A stretch of DNA of 64,000 nucleotides from Haladaptatus paucihalophilus DX253 (GTDB lineage Archaea; Halobacteriota; Halobacteria; Halobacteriales; Haladaptataceae), in NCBI RefSeq assembly GCF_000376445.1, contig NZ_AQXI01000001.1:154961-218960 (forward strand), written 5' to 3'. Positions within the stretch are counted from its first letter, which is position 1. Each line of letters begins with the position of its first letter. Under the pieces are notes generated by a model. The model ran no database searches and had not been told where the DNA came from. It was given only the letters and a program-made list of their open reading frames with translations. Of the stretch, positions 46,873 to 55,780 are shown in pieces. Both the position numbers and the translations under genes were made by a program.

Positions 46873-48930
46873 TTAGTTCTCTCGGCGGAGCGCGAGGAGC
46901 GCGGCCGCGAGGAGTGCAACGACGGAGATAGCGACGCCGAATCCGGGCTGACCGTCATCGTTTTCGGTCGTGGATTCTTCCGACGAGGTCGTCGTCTTGG
47001 ACGAGGACGTGGTCGTCTCCGAGGACGTCGTGGTCGTCTCCGAGGACGTCGTGGTCGTCGTCGTGGTCGTCGTCGTGGTCGTCGTGGTCGTCGTGGTCTC
47101 GCCGTTCTGCGTCTGGTCGATCGTGCCGCTGATCGATGCGTCGGAGCCACGGACGCTGAGGTCGAAGGTGGTGCCGTTGTCGTACTCACTGAGGTTGAAG
47201 CTAGCTTCGAACGAGCCGTCCTCGTTGACGGTCGCTTTTGCGGTCTTGTAGAACACGCGGTCGCTGTCTGCGACAATCGTCAGTTCCGTACCGGGCGCCA
47301 CGTTGGTTTCACCGGAGATGGTGGCCTCACCCTTCGGGACGGCAACGTCGTCGCCGCCGTTGAGTTCGACACTCTTCTTCTCGTAGGTGAAGGTCGTGGA
47401 GACCGCCTCGTTATCGTTAGCGAGGGCGTAGTCGTCCGAGACCTTGAACTTTGCAGTCCACTCACCGAGACCGTCGCCGTTGGTGTCTTCGGTCTTGAGC
47501 GTGCTGGTCGGGACCTTGACGTAGAACGTGTTGTTGGCACCGTCCTGCTCAACCAAGACGTCAGCGGCGCTGGTCGTGAAGGAGTCTTTGGGCGTGTTAC
47601 GCTCGATGTTGTCACCGGACTCGGTGAACGTCATCGACATGTTGTTGACGGATGCGAGGTCGGAACCTTCGAGAGCGCCGAAGATGCCGGAGGCCTCGAC
47701 TTGCACGACAACAGCGTCACCGTCTGCGACGTTGCCACGCTGCGTGACCTTGTTGGTCAGGTCCGTAACGTTGTCCCAGCTGGTGTCGGGCATGATCCAC
47801 GTCTGCGCGTTGTCGGTCGAGCGTTCGGTGACCGAGAGCGAGGAGACGTCAGTCGGGTTGTCGAGGTTCGACGGTGCAGCGCGGATTTCGTAGGAACCTT
47901 CCGCGAGAGGCGAAGCGAGACCAGCGTTGGTGTCGCTACTTGCGTCAACGACGCTAGCGGAGTCCTCGCTGCCTTCGTAGACGAAGTTGCTCGAGGTGCT
48001 GCTGGTGGTCTTGAACGTGTTCAGGTAGAACGTGACTTTGCCGTCGTCGTTCGTGTCCTCGACTTTGACGTCAGCACGGAAGACTTCTCCTGATTTGCCG
48101 AGACGGACCATGCCGTTGTCCGTGTTCTCGAGATTGACCGTGATCGGAACGACGTCACCGCGTGCGACGCTGTAGAGGTCGTTGTCACCGGTCATGAAGG
48201 AGACGGACTTGTCGCCCGCTTCTTCGACGGTAATCGAAGCTTCAGCGGAGGCATCCGTGTCTGCAACGTTGAATGTGAAGTTGTGCATTCCAGCGGCGGT
48301 GTCGCCGAAGTAAGCGTCGACTTCCTCGGACGTGCCGCCCATGATGGTAACGGTGTCGTCCTCGGTGTCGTTGCTCGTAACGGCGCTGCCGAAGATGCTT
48401 TCGAGGTCGCTGACCGAGAGGCCTTCAGCGGAGACAATAACCTTGTAGCTCGGTCGCTTGGGCGACTTGAGCGTCAGGGTCGTCGCGTTGGCGTCGGAGT
48501 CCGCGTTCGTCACGGAATCGTCAGCGAAGTTGGCGCTGAGGTCTTGCTCAACGACTTCGAACGTCGCGATCTGGTTGTTGTCTTGGTCTTCGAGGAAGTA
48601 CTTGCCCGTGTCGAGTGCGCTCGTGTCGAGGAGAATGTTACCGTTTGCTCCGACCGAGCCCGCACCGCTCAGGGTTTCGTCCTTGTCGTCCGTTCGAACC
48701 TCGTACTTGGTATCGTTAGCGTCGAGGGTGCCGAAGTCGCTGGCGTTAACGAACAGCTGTTCACCTTGGAAATAAGTCCCACCGCTCGACAGTGCTTCGT
48801 CACCGTCGCTTGCGGAGTAGCTTTTTGCCGCAGCAGCCGAGCCGGCGAACGCCATCGAGCCGGCGAATACCGACAAGACGACGAGTGCCGCTAGGGCAAC
48901 ACTGCGAACCTTTGTATTGTTTCCTGTCAT
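46873..48930 (-). CDS. S-layer-type surface glycoprotein with PGF-CTERM
   Basis: The 685-aa protein begins MTGNNTKVRSVALAALVVLS with a haloarchaeal surface-glycoprotein signal ending AAAA. The body is acidic, Thr/Ser/Asp-rich and has many Asn-X-Ser/Thr sites (NAS, NDT, NAT, NFT, NVT, NMS, NNT, NLS, NGT) for N-glycosylation. A Thr stalk leads to GQPGFGVAISVVALLAAALL and ALRREN, a PGF-CTERM signal for archaeosortase processing and lipid attachment. It is likely a main S-layer glycoprotein. The stretch from 48931 to 49413 is its upstream region, with no other gene. Confidence 0.88.
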   Translation of the reverse strand: MTGNNTKVRSVALAALVVLSVFAGSMAFAGSAAAAKSYSASDGDEALSSGGTYFQGEQLFVNASDFGTLDANDTKYEVRTDDKDETLSGAGSVGANGNILLDTSALDTGKYFLEDQDNNQIATFEVVEQDLSANFADDSVTNADSDANATTLTLKSPKRPSYKVIVSAEGLSVSDLESIFGSAVTSNDTEDDTVTIMGGTSEEVDAYFGDTAAGMHNFTFNVADTDASAEASITVEEAGDKSVSFMTGDNDLYSVARGDVVPITVNLENTDNGMVRLGKSGEVFRADVKVEDTNDDGKVTFYLNTFKTTSSTSSNFVYEGSEDSASVVDASSDTNAGLASPLAEGSYEIRAAPSNLDNPTDVSSLSVTERSTDNAQTWIMPDTSWDNVTDLTNKVTQRGNVADGDAVVVQVEASGIFGALEGSDLASVNNMSMTFTESGDNIERNTPKDSFTTSAADVLVEQDGANNTFYVKVPTSTLKTEDTNGDGLGEWTAKFKVSDDYALANDNEAVSTTFTYEKKSVELNGGDDVAVPKGEATISGETNVAPGTELTIVADSDRVFYKTAKATVNEDGSFEASFNLSEYDNGTTFDLSVRGSDASISGTIDQTQNGETTTTTTTTTTTTTTTTTSSETTTTSSETTTSSSKTTTSSEESTTENDDGQPGFGVAISVVALLAAALLALRREN
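46976..47100 (+). repeat. Thr-codon low-complexity tract of the surface glycoprotein
   Basis: The forward strand shows GTCGTCGTGGTCGTC-type triplets and repeats of a GAGGACGTC-GTGGTCGTC unit, which encode a Thr/Ser run on the reverse strand. It forms the O-glycosylated-type stalk before the PGF-CTERM helix. Such triplet tracts tend to vary in length among strains. Confidence 0.75.
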
Positions 48931-49075
48931 GCTTTCTCGTTAGTTGTTTCTCGTACGGCGACAGTTCCTTTCCCACGACCGTATAGACATTTCGTCCAAC
49001 CCGTATCGCACGGGGAGGGAAGTGGTACTCCATCTGCCACCATGGGTAGGGGTACAGGAAGAACGTTAGTCCATT

Positions 49076-49085
49076 ATTATAAATG
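49076..49085 (-). promoter_or_regulatory. Core promoter of the surface glycoprotein gene
   Basis: Reverse-strand TTTATAATAA is a near-ideal archaeal TATA box. It is about 145 nt before the start codon, so the mRNA would carry a long leader, as reported for haloarchaeal S-layer genes, in contrast to the many leaderless genes here. Confidence 0.6.
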
Positions 49086-49173
49086 CTTTGTGGTCTGGTA
49101 ATCGGCCGTTACGTACTCACGCGCCCCAATTCGGACAATATGGGCAGTACTGGAGTTTCCATGAAAAGGTAAT

Positions 49174-49202
49174 GGAGCCGACCAATGGCGGCGCTCGGCT
49201 CC
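49174..49202. other. 8-bp perfect inverted repeat (hairpin) upstream of the surface glycoprotein promoter
   Basis: GGAGCCGA (49174-49181) pairs with TCGGCTCC (49195-49202) around a 13-nt loop. It lies about 90 nt upstream of the TATA box. It may be a regulator site, or a terminator for transcription from the VOC side, though no T-tract follows directly. Function is inferred only from symmetry. Confidence 0.45.
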
Positions 49203-49413
49203 CATCCGAGTTATGACAATGAGGGATTAATGAGATGGTTCACCATTCCACTCTTTAAGTAGGGTTGACGACCCAAATCGAACGAAAACATGACTCTGTG
49301 ACGATTATGAATGAAAACTGTGACTGAATATTTAGTTATATATTCGGAATGCGCAGGTGTTCTGCGGCTGGATCGCCCCTCCGAGAAAAAAATCGCATTC
49401 GGCCTCGAACCGC

Positions 49414-50178
49414 TCAGTTCTGCTCGATAATCTCGATTTCGTGGCCGTCTTGGTCCTTGGTGAACGCGTACCTGTCGTCGCACGATTCGGGGTCGCGGTA
49501 GTCGTCCGCCTCGCGCTCCAGCAGGGTTTCCCACGTGTCGTGGAGGTCGTCAGCGCGCACCGCGAGGTGCCCCCACGCGTCGCCCATCTCGTACGACCGG
49601 CCGTCGTAGTTGTAGGTGAGTTCGACTGCCATCGCCTCTCGGGCGGCGTCCTCGGGTTTCATGAAGTAGTTGGCGAACGTGTCCGACTCCCAGCGACCGG
49701 TGTGTTCGTATTCGAACTTGCGCGTCCAGAAGCCGAGCGCCTCGTCGGCGTCTTCGACGCGAATCATCGTGTGGTCGATGCTCCACTTCTCGCCGTAGTC
49801 ACGCTTTACGATCTCGATTTCGTGTCCGTCGGGGTCCTTGACGAAGGCGTATCGTCCGCCACAGGACTCCGGGTCGCGGTAGTCCTCGACGCCCTTGTCC
49901 ATCAGTTGTTGGTACGACGATTCGAGTTCGTCCTCCGGGACGCGCACCGCGATGTGTCCCCACGCGTCGCCCATCTCGTACGACCGGTCGTCGTGGTTGT
50001 ACGTGAGTTCGAGGACGGCACCCTCGTCGTGGACGTTCTCCGGTCCGAGGTAGACGTTCGTGAACGTGTCCGCCTCCCAGCGGCCCTTCTCCTCGTACCC
50101 GAGGTGCGTCTCGTACCAGTCGAGCGATTCGTCCAAATCCTCTACACGCATCATCACGTGGTCGAATGTCCCGCTCAT
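49414..50178 (-). CDS. Double VOC-domain protein (glyoxalase-like, tandem duplication)
   Basis: 254 aa from ATG 50178 (MSGTFDHVMMRVEDLDESLD). Two homologous halves: FDHVMMRVEDLDESLDWYETHLGYEEKGR and IDHTMIRVEDADEALGFWTRKFEYEHTGR, each with MGDAWGH and a DPDGHEIEIV / DQDGHEIEII terminal strand. Each half keeps the His and Glu metal ligands. This looks like an internally duplicated glyoxalase-I-type enzyme working as a monomer. The true substrate is unknown. ATG start chosen by family similarity. Confidence 0.88.
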   Translation of the reverse strand: MSGTFDHVMMRVEDLDESLDWYETHLGYEEKGRWEADTFTNVYLGPENVHDEGAVLELTYNHDDRSYEMGDAWGHIAVRVPEDELESSYQQLMDKGVEDYRDPESCGGRYAFVKDPDGHEIEIVKRDYGEKWSIDHTMIRVEDADEALGFWTRKFEYEHTGRWESDTFANYFMKPEDAAREAMAVELTYNYDGRSYEMGDAWGHLAVRADDLHDTWETLLEREADDYRDPESCDDRYAFTKDQDGHEIEIIEQN

Positions 50179-50287
50179 ACGTCCGAAACCACCCGCTCCG
50201 AAGCGAAAAGGGTACCGCTCGCGGAAACCGGGCGGGGAAAAATGAATACTGGAATGGAACATCGCACGCAATGCGTACGCGTGCGAA

Positions 50288-50737
50288 CTACTCTATTATT
50301 CTTCCAAGGTCGGGCCAGTAAAACCACCACGCACACAGCAGGAGACAGACCGGCCCGAGCGGAGCGACCAACCCGGACCGATGAACGAACCGAAGCGAGA
50401 ATCCAACGTGCGTCACACCGGCGAACACGAGCAGCCAACCGGTCACCCGACGGTCCTCGAACCGCCCGGCGAACGAACTTAGAACGGCGAGGAGATAGAG
50501 GCACACGCTGAGCGGCCACGCGAGGAGTTGCCGTGGCAAGCCGGACGTGAGGACGAACAGGTAATCGGGAAGCGTCGTAACGTGGTAGGTCGTCGGGTTC
50601 AGGAGCCCCCACGGGAAGACCAGCGTGGTGCCGCTGGGTGCGACGAGAACCGTCCACGGGACGAAAAACAGCGCGAGAAGGGTGAGTCGCCGACGCCATT
50701 TCGGAGCGAGATGGGTAGAAGGGACGGCGGGGGTCAC
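50288..50737 (-). CDS. Membrane protein, TIGR04206-like, co-translated with the GTPase gene
   Basis: 149 aa from GTG 50737 (reading MTPAVPSTHLAPKWRRRLTL), which overlaps the upstream GTPase stop in a GTGA arrangement. The frame continues upstream but over Arg-rich shadow of the GTPase. Four hydrophobic segments: LLALFFVPWTVLVAPSG, LAWPLSVCLYLLAVLS, VTGWLLVFAGVTHVGFS and PLGPVCLLLCAWWFYWP. It recalls the haloarchaeal TIGR04206 group. Function unknown; the overlap suggests coordinated expression with the GTPase. Confidence 0.7.
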   Translation of the reverse strand: MTPAVPSTHLAPKWRRRLTLLALFFVPWTVLVAPSGTTLVFPWGLLNPTTYHVTTLPDYLFVLTSGLPRQLLAWPLSVCLYLLAVLSSFAGRFEDRRVTGWLLVFAGVTHVGFSLRFVHRSGLVAPLGPVCLLLCAWWFYWPDLGRIIE

Positions 50738-51843
50738 TTTCGAAGGATGAGCCGAAGCACGTCCTCGTCCGCGAGTTCGTGTTCCATTCCGACCTGCTGT
50801 TCGTCGTGTTTCGCGCTCGGGCCGCTGACGCGAGCGAACCGGAAGCGTTGCTCCATCTCGCCGCCGAGGTGGTGACAAGCGTCCTTGATGGTGCTCCCTT
50901 GCGGGAGGACGAGCGGTTCCTCGTAATCGACGCCCCGACCCGGCTTGTCCATATATATCCGCATCAGGCCGAGTTCGTTCCAGATTTTCTCCCGCAGCGC
51001 GTCGAGTCCCTTCTCCTTCTCCGCGCTGATGAACACGGCTTCCTCCGGGTCGATGTCGTGGTCGCGCAGTTGCCCTCGGACTTTTTCCGCGTAGTCGTGT
51101 TCGATGAGGTCCACCTTGTTCACCGACACCATCGACGGGATGTAGACGCGGTTGTCCATGATGCCGTCGATGAGGCGGTCGATATCTACCTTCTCGCGGA
51201 GGGTGACGTTCGCGTTCACGTACCCGTGCTCGCGGAGGACCTCCTTGATGACGTTCTCGGAGATGTCCTGCTCCGCGCTGGAAGTCACTCGAATTCCGCC
51301 GCGACCCTTTTTGGCGATGGAGATACTGGGCGGGGTGGAATCCAGCCGAATCTTGTTCTCGTACAACTCCTCCCGAAGCCGTTCGTACTGGTCGATTTCG
51401 AAGACAGAGAGGACGAAGACCACGAGGTCCGCGGCGCGAACGACGGAGAGGACCTCTTGCCCGCCGCCCCGTCCGTGGGCCGCACCCTCGATGAGGCCGG
51501 GAACGTCGAGGAGTTGGATGTTCGCACCGTTGTACTGCAACATCCCCGGGTTCACGTTGAGGGTCGTGAACTCGTACGCGCCGACTTCGCTCTCCGCGGC
51601 GGTGAGCGAGTTCAACAGCGTCGATTTCCCCACGCTCGGGAACCCGACGAACGCGACGGTCGCATCGCCCGTCTTCTCGACGGCGTATCCCTCTCCGCCA
51701 CCGGCGGAGGACTGGTTCTGTAGCTTCTCCTTTTTCTCCGCGAGTTTCGCCTTCAGCCGACCGATGTGGCTCTCGGTGGACTTGTTGTACGGCGTGTCCG
51801 AGATTTCCTCGCGGAGTGCTTCGATTTCCTCCTCCAGTCCCAT
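50734..51843 (-). CDS. DRG/Obg-family GTPase with TGS domain
   Basis: 369 aa from ATG 51843 (MGLEEEIEALREEIS). An N-terminal helical segment is followed by the G domain: G1 FVGFPSVGKSTLLN, G3 LLDVPGLIEGAAHGRGGG, G4 SVNKVDLIE, and G5 VFISAEKEKG. The C-terminus VDYEEPLVLPQGSTIKDACHHLGG is the TGS domain. DRG proteins are conserved in archaea and eukaryotes and bind ribosomes. Two upstream codons are also possible starts. Confidence 0.92.
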   Translation of the reverse strand: MGLEEEIEALREEISDTPYNKSTESHIGRLKAKLAEKKEKLQNQSSAGGGEGYAVEKTGDATVAFVGFPSVGKSTLLNSLTAAESEVGAYEFTTLNVNPGMLQYNGANIQLLDVPGLIEGAAHGRGGGQEVLSVVRAADLVVFVLSVFEIDQYERLREELYENKIRLDSTPPSISIAKKGRGGIRVTSSAEQDISENVIKEVLREHGYVNANVTLREKVDIDRLIDGIMDNRVYIPSMVSVNKVDLIEHDYAEKVRGQLRDHDIDPEEAVFISAEKEKGLDALREKIWNELGLMRIYMDKPGRGVDYEEPLVLPQGSTIKDACHHLGGEMEQRFRFARVSGPSAKHDEQQVGMEHELADEDVLRLILRK

Positions 51844-51956
51844 TAGCAACACGTCGGCCGTGGCCGCCGAAAAGCTTGTTCCTTCTCGTCAGGGGGATTT
51901 TGTCGTCAGATTCGACACGTTAATAGGTTTCGCCTCGCCAAATCACACGTAGGTAC

Positions 51957-52160
51957 ATGCCGAATCCCGCTCATCTCCGCGACAGCACGCAGATAATCCT
52001 CCACCGGGAGTCTCTCTGCGGGATTCGGAACGAACTCGAAGGGGAGTTCACGCTGACCATCGTCCCGCTGGACGACGAACGCTACCGACTCATCGGGAGC
52101 CCCGTCGAAATAAAGAACGCGAGCCAATTTTTGGGACGACGCGGCGTAAGTTTGCCGTAG
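51957..52160 (+). CDS. Small conserved haloarchaeal protein
   Basis: 67 aa starting MPNPAHLRDSTQIILHRESL. A short basic/acidic beta-rich protein (FTLTIVPLDDERYRLIGSPVEIKNASQFLGRRGVSLP). Divergent from the GTPase by about 110 nt and 131 nt before rpl11. No function recognised; the coding evidence is the well-formed frame with conserved-looking pattern. Confidence 0.66.
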   Translation: MPNPAHLRDSTQIILHRESLCGIRNELEGEFTLTIVPLDDERYRLIGSPVEIKNASQFLGRRGVSLP

Positions 52161-52291
52161 TCGAGTGGGCGATGTCCTCGTTTTCGCGGCCGGTCCCCGA
52201 GTGAACGGTTGACATTCTCGACGCCGGTATCCACCGTTCGGCAACGCCGGAAAAGAAAATCCTTAAAACTCCAGCGAGATTTCGGTTACGT

Positions 52292-52768
52292 ATGGTAGAT
52301 ACGATCGAAGTACTCGTCCCCGGCGGACAGGCCAATCCCGGCCCACCACTCGGCCCGGAACTCGGCCCAACCGCGGTCAACGTGCAGGAAGTCGTCAACG
52401 AGATCAACGAGCAGACGGCGGCGTTCGACGGGACGGAAGTCCCCGTCACCGTCTTCGTCGAGGACGACGGTGGTTTCAGCCTCGAAATCGGTGTCCCGCC
52501 GACGGCGGCGCTCATCAAGGACGAGGCCGGATTCGAGACGGGTAGCGGCGAACCCCAGAAGGATTTCGTCGCCGACCTCTCGATAGACCAAGTGAAGAAA
52601 ATCGCGGAGCAGAAGAAACCCGACCTCCTCGCCTACGACACGAAGAACGCGGCGAAGGAAGTCGTCGGTACGTGTGCCTCGCTCGGCGTCACCGTCGAGG
52701 GTGACGACGCACGCGAGTTCAAAGCCAAGGTCGACGACGGCGAGTACGACGACGCTCTCTCCGCGTAA
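52292..52768 (+). CDS. rpl11: Ribosomal protein L11
   Basis: The 158-aa protein starts MVDTIEVLVPGGQANPGPPL, the characteristic N-terminus, with GPTAVNVQEVVNEIN and the C-terminal rRNA-binding domain (LLAYDTKNAAKEVVGTCASLGV). It binds the GTPase-associated centre of 23S rRNA. A CCTTAAAAC box at about 52260-52269 precedes the ATG by about 25-30 nt, so the mRNA is likely leaderless and separate from the rpl1 operon. Confidence 0.97.
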   Translation: MVDTIEVLVPGGQANPGPPLGPELGPTAVNVQEVVNEINEQTAAFDGTEVPVTVFVEDDGGFSLEIGVPPTAALIKDEAGFETGSGEPQKDFVADLSIDQVKKIAEQKKPDLLAYDTKNAAKEVVGTCASLGVTVEGDDAREFKAKVDDGEYDDALSA

Positions 52769-52770
52769 CT

Positions 52771-52784
52771 CGGTTTTTCTTCCC
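52771..52784 (+). terminator. T-rich terminator after rpl11
   Basis: CGGTTTTTCTTCCC directly follows the rpl11 stop codon. The opposite-strand membrane protein ends here as well, so this intergenic spacer is short and serves both. Haloarchaeal terminators are usually such pyrimidine/T tracts. Confidence 0.5.
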
Positions 52785-53509
52785 TATACCAACAACAGTA
52801 TCGCCGAGTAGCAACCGGCACCGACCGCGAACGCCCAGAAGCGACTGCGGCGTTCTTCCGGCAGTTCTTCCTTGATGACGTTGAGGATGACTCCCCCCGC
52901 GAGGAACGCGAAGAGGGTGTTCACGACGGCTTCGTCGACGTGGGTGTTGATGCCGATGCCCCACCCGGCTACGACGGCAGTGGCGAGTACCCACCGACCG
53001 ATTCGGTCGTACGTCTCCCGATGGTGGTCCCGAAAGCCGTAATCGTTGACGACGAAGTGCAGTCCCATCGCGGTCGCGTACAAGGCCAACCCGACGACGC
53101 CCGGCTGTTCCCGATGAACGAGCAGATAGCCGATGAGCGCGTTGTACGCCGTGAACGCCCCGATGTGAATCCAGAAGATACTCGCGTTCGTCTCCGGTCG
53201 CACGTCCGCGTTGCGACCGGATTCCCGCGCGAGGCGCTCTAACCCGTAAAACAGCGCGAATCCGACGAGCGCGACGAGATAGACGTGACGTTCGAGGAAT
53301 CCGGCGAGGAGCGGCACTGACTGGAGTATCGTGCCGCCTTCGAGTTCGGGGAGGACGTGGACGAAGACGTACGCGACCGACGCACCGCCGGCCATCGAAA
53401 GCCAGTAGCTCCGCGGAATCACCCGAAACGACCGGACGTGTCCCGCGCTCACGTGAACGACCGCGAGCGCGACTGCCACGACACCGGTGAGCGGCGTCAT
53501 CGTCGCCAT
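52784..53509 (-). CDS. ZIP-like integral membrane protein
   Basis: 241 aa from ATG 53509 (MATMTPLTGVVAVALAVVHV). About seven to eight helices, with His-rich stretches in membrane segments: VAYVFVHVLPELEGG, FFVHREQP-type loop HREQPGVVGLALY, LHFVVNDYGFRDHHRE and GGVILNVIKEELPEERRS. The last segment resembles the conserved helix of ZIP metal transporters (HxxxE-type), but the match is partial. A metal role is a tentative guess. It is convergent with rpl11 and its start faces the L1 operon leader. Confidence 0.68.
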   Translation of the reverse strand: MATMTPLTGVVAVALAVVHVSAGHVRSFRVIPRSYWLSMAGGASVAYVFVHVLPELEGGTILQSVPLLAGFLERHVYLVALVGFALFYGLERLARESGRNADVRPETNASIFWIHIGAFTAYNALIGYLLVHREQPGVVGLALYATAMGLHFVVNDYGFRDHHRETYDRIGRWVLATAVVAGWGIGINTHVDEAVVNTLFAFLAGGVILNVIKEELPEERRSRFWAFAVGAGCYSAILLLV

Positions 53510-53589
53510 CGTTGTCCCTTCGTGATGCGGCCTCAAACCGCAAACCAGTGACGGCTCGAACGGCCGTTCGTCCCGAAATGGTTCGACGG

Positions 53590-53598
53590 GTTTAAGTT
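53590..53598 (+). promoter_or_regulatory. TATA-like element of the L1-L10-L12 operon
   Basis: GTTTAAGTT at about 53590-53598 is a plausible TATA box. Transcription would start near 53615-53620, leaving a roughly 65-70-nt leader that contains the hairpin described separately. A Shine-Dalgarno GGAGGTGA (about 53672-53679) precedes the rpl1 ATG. Confidence 0.55.
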
Positions 53599-53614
53599 CC
53601 GCATGCGTCAAATT

Positions 53615-53649
53615 CGGGTGAGACAGGCATGGCCTGTTTCACTGACCCG
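53615..53649 (+). promoter_or_regulatory. Structured leader, candidate L1 autoregulatory site
   Basis: GTGAGACAGGC (53618-53628) pairs with GCCTGTTTCAC (53632-53642) around a 3-nt loop, with one G-U pair. Alternatively the flanking CGGGT (53615-53619) pairs with ACCCG (53645-53649), leaving a four-base asymmetric bulge next to a shorter inner stem. Such a bulged two-helix element resembles the L1-binding site that archaeal L1 operons are known to use for autogenous control. Not a full match to a known consensus; folding must be computed. Confidence 0.55.
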
Positions 53650-53682
53650 TAGGAGCATTCCTGCGTACTACGGAGGTGAACG

Positions 53683-54321
53683 ATGGCAAATAATGAGATA
53701 GAGCAAGCAGTCTCTCGCGCACTCGAGGACTCCCCTGAGCGGAATTTCCGCGAAACGGTGGACCTCGCAATCAACTTGCGCGACCTCGATTTAAACGATC
53801 CGTCGAATCGTGTAGACGAGAGTATCGTACTCCCGTCTGGAACCGGCCAAGACACCAAGATTGTCGTTTTCGCGGAGGGTGAAACCGCCCTTCGTGCCGA
53901 GGACGTCGCGGACGACGTTCTCTCGGGCGACGACTTGGAAGACTTGGGCGACGACAACGACGCGGCAAAAGACCTCGCGGACGACACGGACTTCTTCATT
54001 GCCGAGGCGTCGATGATGCAAGACATCGGTCGATACCTCGGTACCGTCCTCGGTCCGCGCGGGAAGATGCCGACGCCGTTGCAACCCGACGACGACGTCG
54101 TCGAAACAGTCAACCGGATGAAAAATACGGTCCAGCTTCGGAGCGGCGACCGACGAACGTTCCACACGCTCGTCGGCGCAGAAGACATGTCCGCCGAGGA
54201 CATCTCCGAGAACATCGACGTTATCGTTCGGCGTCTGCACTCCAACTTGGAGAAAGGCCCGCTCAACGTGGATACTATCTACGTGAAAACGACGATGGGA
54301 CCGTCGGTGGAGGTAGCCTAG
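53683..54321 (+). CDS. rpl1: Ribosomal protein L1
   Basis: 212 aa starting [20 protein letters not shown]. Fits archaeal L1: [52 protein letters not shown] and [17 protein letters not shown], ending [17 protein letters not shown]. First gene of the operon rpl1-rpl10-rpl12; a GGAGGTGA lies just before the ATG. Its leader can fold into a hairpin and L1 may repress its own translation. Confidence 0.97.
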   Translation: MANNEIEQAVSRALEDSPERNFRETVDLAINLRDLDLNDPSNRVDESIVLPSGTGQDTKIVVFAEGETALRAEDVADDVLSGDDLEDLGDDNDAAKDLADDTDFFIAEASMMQDIGRYLGTVLGPRGKMPTPLQPDDDVVETVNRMKNTVQLRSGDRRTFHTLVGAEDMSAEDISENIDVIVRRLHSNLEKGPLNVDTIYVKTTMGPSVEVA

Positions 54322-54322
54322 A

Positions 54323-55354
54323 ATGTCCGCAGAAGCCGAACGCAAGACAGAGACCATTCCGGAGTGGAAGCGCGAGGAAGTCGCTGAGCTGACGGATTTC
54401 GTCGAGAGCTACAACAGCGTCGGCGTCGTCAACATCACCGGCATTCCGAGCAAACAGCTCCAGAACATGCGCCGCGGCCTTCACGGAAGCGCGGAACTCC
54501 GCGTCAGCCGTAACACGCTGGTGCAGCGCGCGCTCGATTCGGTCGGCGCTGGCTTCGAGGACCTCGAAGAGTACGTCTCCGGGCAAATCGGCCTCATCGG
54601 CACGAACGACAACCCGTTCGGGCTGTACAAGGAACTGGAAGCCTCGAAGAGCCCGGCACCGATTTCGGCTGGCGAAATCGCCCCGAACGACATCCTCATT
54701 CCCGAGGGTGACACGGGTGTCGACCCCGGACCGTTCGTCGGCGAACTCCAGCAGGCCGGTGCATCCGCACGGATCATGGACGGCTCCATCCACGTGACCG
54801 AGGACAGCCTCGTCGCGGAGGAAGGTGACGAGGTTTCGGAAGAGCTCGCGAACGTGCTCTCCGAACTCGGCATGGAGCCGAAAGAGGTCGGTCTCGACCT
54901 GCGCGCCGTCTACTCCGATGGCGTCATGTTCGAGTCGGACGAGCTCGCGATCGACGTGGACGAGTACCGCACGGACATCGAGACGGCTGCGGCCTTTGCC
55001 CGCAACCTCTCGGTCAACGCGGTGTACCCGACCGAGCAGACCGCGCCCCTGCTCATCTCGAAGGCGACCGGCGAGGCCAAGAGCCTCGGTCTGCAGGCCG
55101 CCATCGAGAGTCCGGACGTCGTGCCGGACCTCGTGAGCAAGGCAGACGCGCAACTGCGCGCACTTGCCGCACAAATCGACGACGAGGACGCGCTGCCCGA
55201 GGAGCTTCGCGGTGTCGAAGCCCCGGCGACGGACAGCGCGGCCGAGGAAGAAGAATCGACTGACGAAGAAGCAACTGAAGCCGAGCCTGAAGACGATGAC
55301 GACGATGACGACGACGAAGACGCAGGAGCAGGCCTCGGCGCTATGTTCGGATAA
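54323..55354 (+). CDS. rpl10: Ribosomal protein L10 (acidic P0)
   Basis: The 343-aa protein starts [20 protein letters not shown]. It anchors the L12 dimers in the ribosomal stalk. Core [21 protein letters not shown], then an Ala/Glu/Asp-rich helix-binding spine and the acidic tail with [20 protein letters not shown], typical of archaeal P0. It is one base from the rpl1 stop and 6 nt from rpl12, consistent with co-translation in a single operon. Confidence 0.97.
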   Translation: MSAEAERKTETIPEWKREEVAELTDFVESYNSVGVVNITGIPSKQLQNMRRGLHGSAELRVSRNTLVQRALDSVGAGFEDLEEYVSGQIGLIGTNDNPFGLYKELEASKSPAPISAGEIAPNDILIPEGDTGVDPGPFVGELQQAGASARIMDGSIHVTEDSLVAEEGDEVSEELANVLSELGMEPKEVGLDLRAVYSDGVMFESDELAIDVDEYRTDIETAAAFARNLSVNAVYPTEQTAPLLISKATGEAKSLGLQAAIESPDVVPDLVSKADAQLRALAAQIDDEDALPEELRGVEAPATDSAAEEEESTDEEATEAEPEDDDDDDDDEDAGAGLGAMFG

Positions 55355-55360
55355 CTAACA

Positions 55361-55687
55361 ATGGAATACGTTTACGCTGCACTCATCCTGAACGAATCGG
55401 GCGAAGAGATCAACGAAGAAAACCTCACGGACGTCCTCGACGCTGCAGGCGTCGATGTCGAAGAATCCCGCGTCAAGGCGCTCGTCGCCGCACTCGAAGA
55501 CGTGGACATCGAGGAGGCAGTCGAACAGGCCGCCGCCGTCCCCGCTGGTGGAGCGTCCGCCGCTCCCGCCGGAGGCGACGACGAAGGCGCCGACGAAGCC
55601 GAAGAAGAGGAAGCCGCAGAGGAAGAAGAAGAGGACGACGAAGACGAGGACGCCGGTGGCGAGGGCCTCGGCGAACTCTTCGGCTAA
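55361..55687 (+). CDS. rpl12: Ribosomal protein L12 (acidic P1)
   Basis: 108 aa starting [21 protein letters not shown]-terminal dimerisation helix pair, Ala/Gly-rich hinge [16 protein letters not shown], then a highly acidic tail ending [13 protein letters not shown]. The terminal GLG(A/E)(M/L)FG is shared with L10, where it binds elongation factors. Last gene of the operon, followed by an ACTTTTCTTTC tract at about 55709. Confidence 0.97.
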   Translation: MEYVYAALILNESGEEINEENLTDVLDAAGVDVEESRVKALVAALEDVDIEEAVEQAAAVPAGGASAAPAGGDDEGADEAEEEEAAEEEEEDDEDEDAGGEGLGELFG

Positions 55688-55780
55688 ACGCGACGCTCCC
55701 AACTCGAAACTTTTCTTTCGCGCGCTTCCCCGCCAGCCACTGCTAACGTTTACATACGAAGACGGGACCACTCCGCCCCG

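Larger units (their letters stand above)
48931..49413. other. Gene-free upstream region of the surface glycoprotein gene
   Basis: No coding frame is convincing. The reverse strand has a strong TATA-like TTTATAATAA at about 49075-49085, expected start about 49050, giving a leader of roughly 120 nt. An 8-bp inverted repeat lies at 49174-49202. The AT-rich stretch about 49295-49350 (TATTTAGTTATATATTC) is the 3' side of the VOC gene and could hold its terminator or a further promoter. Confidence 0.5.
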
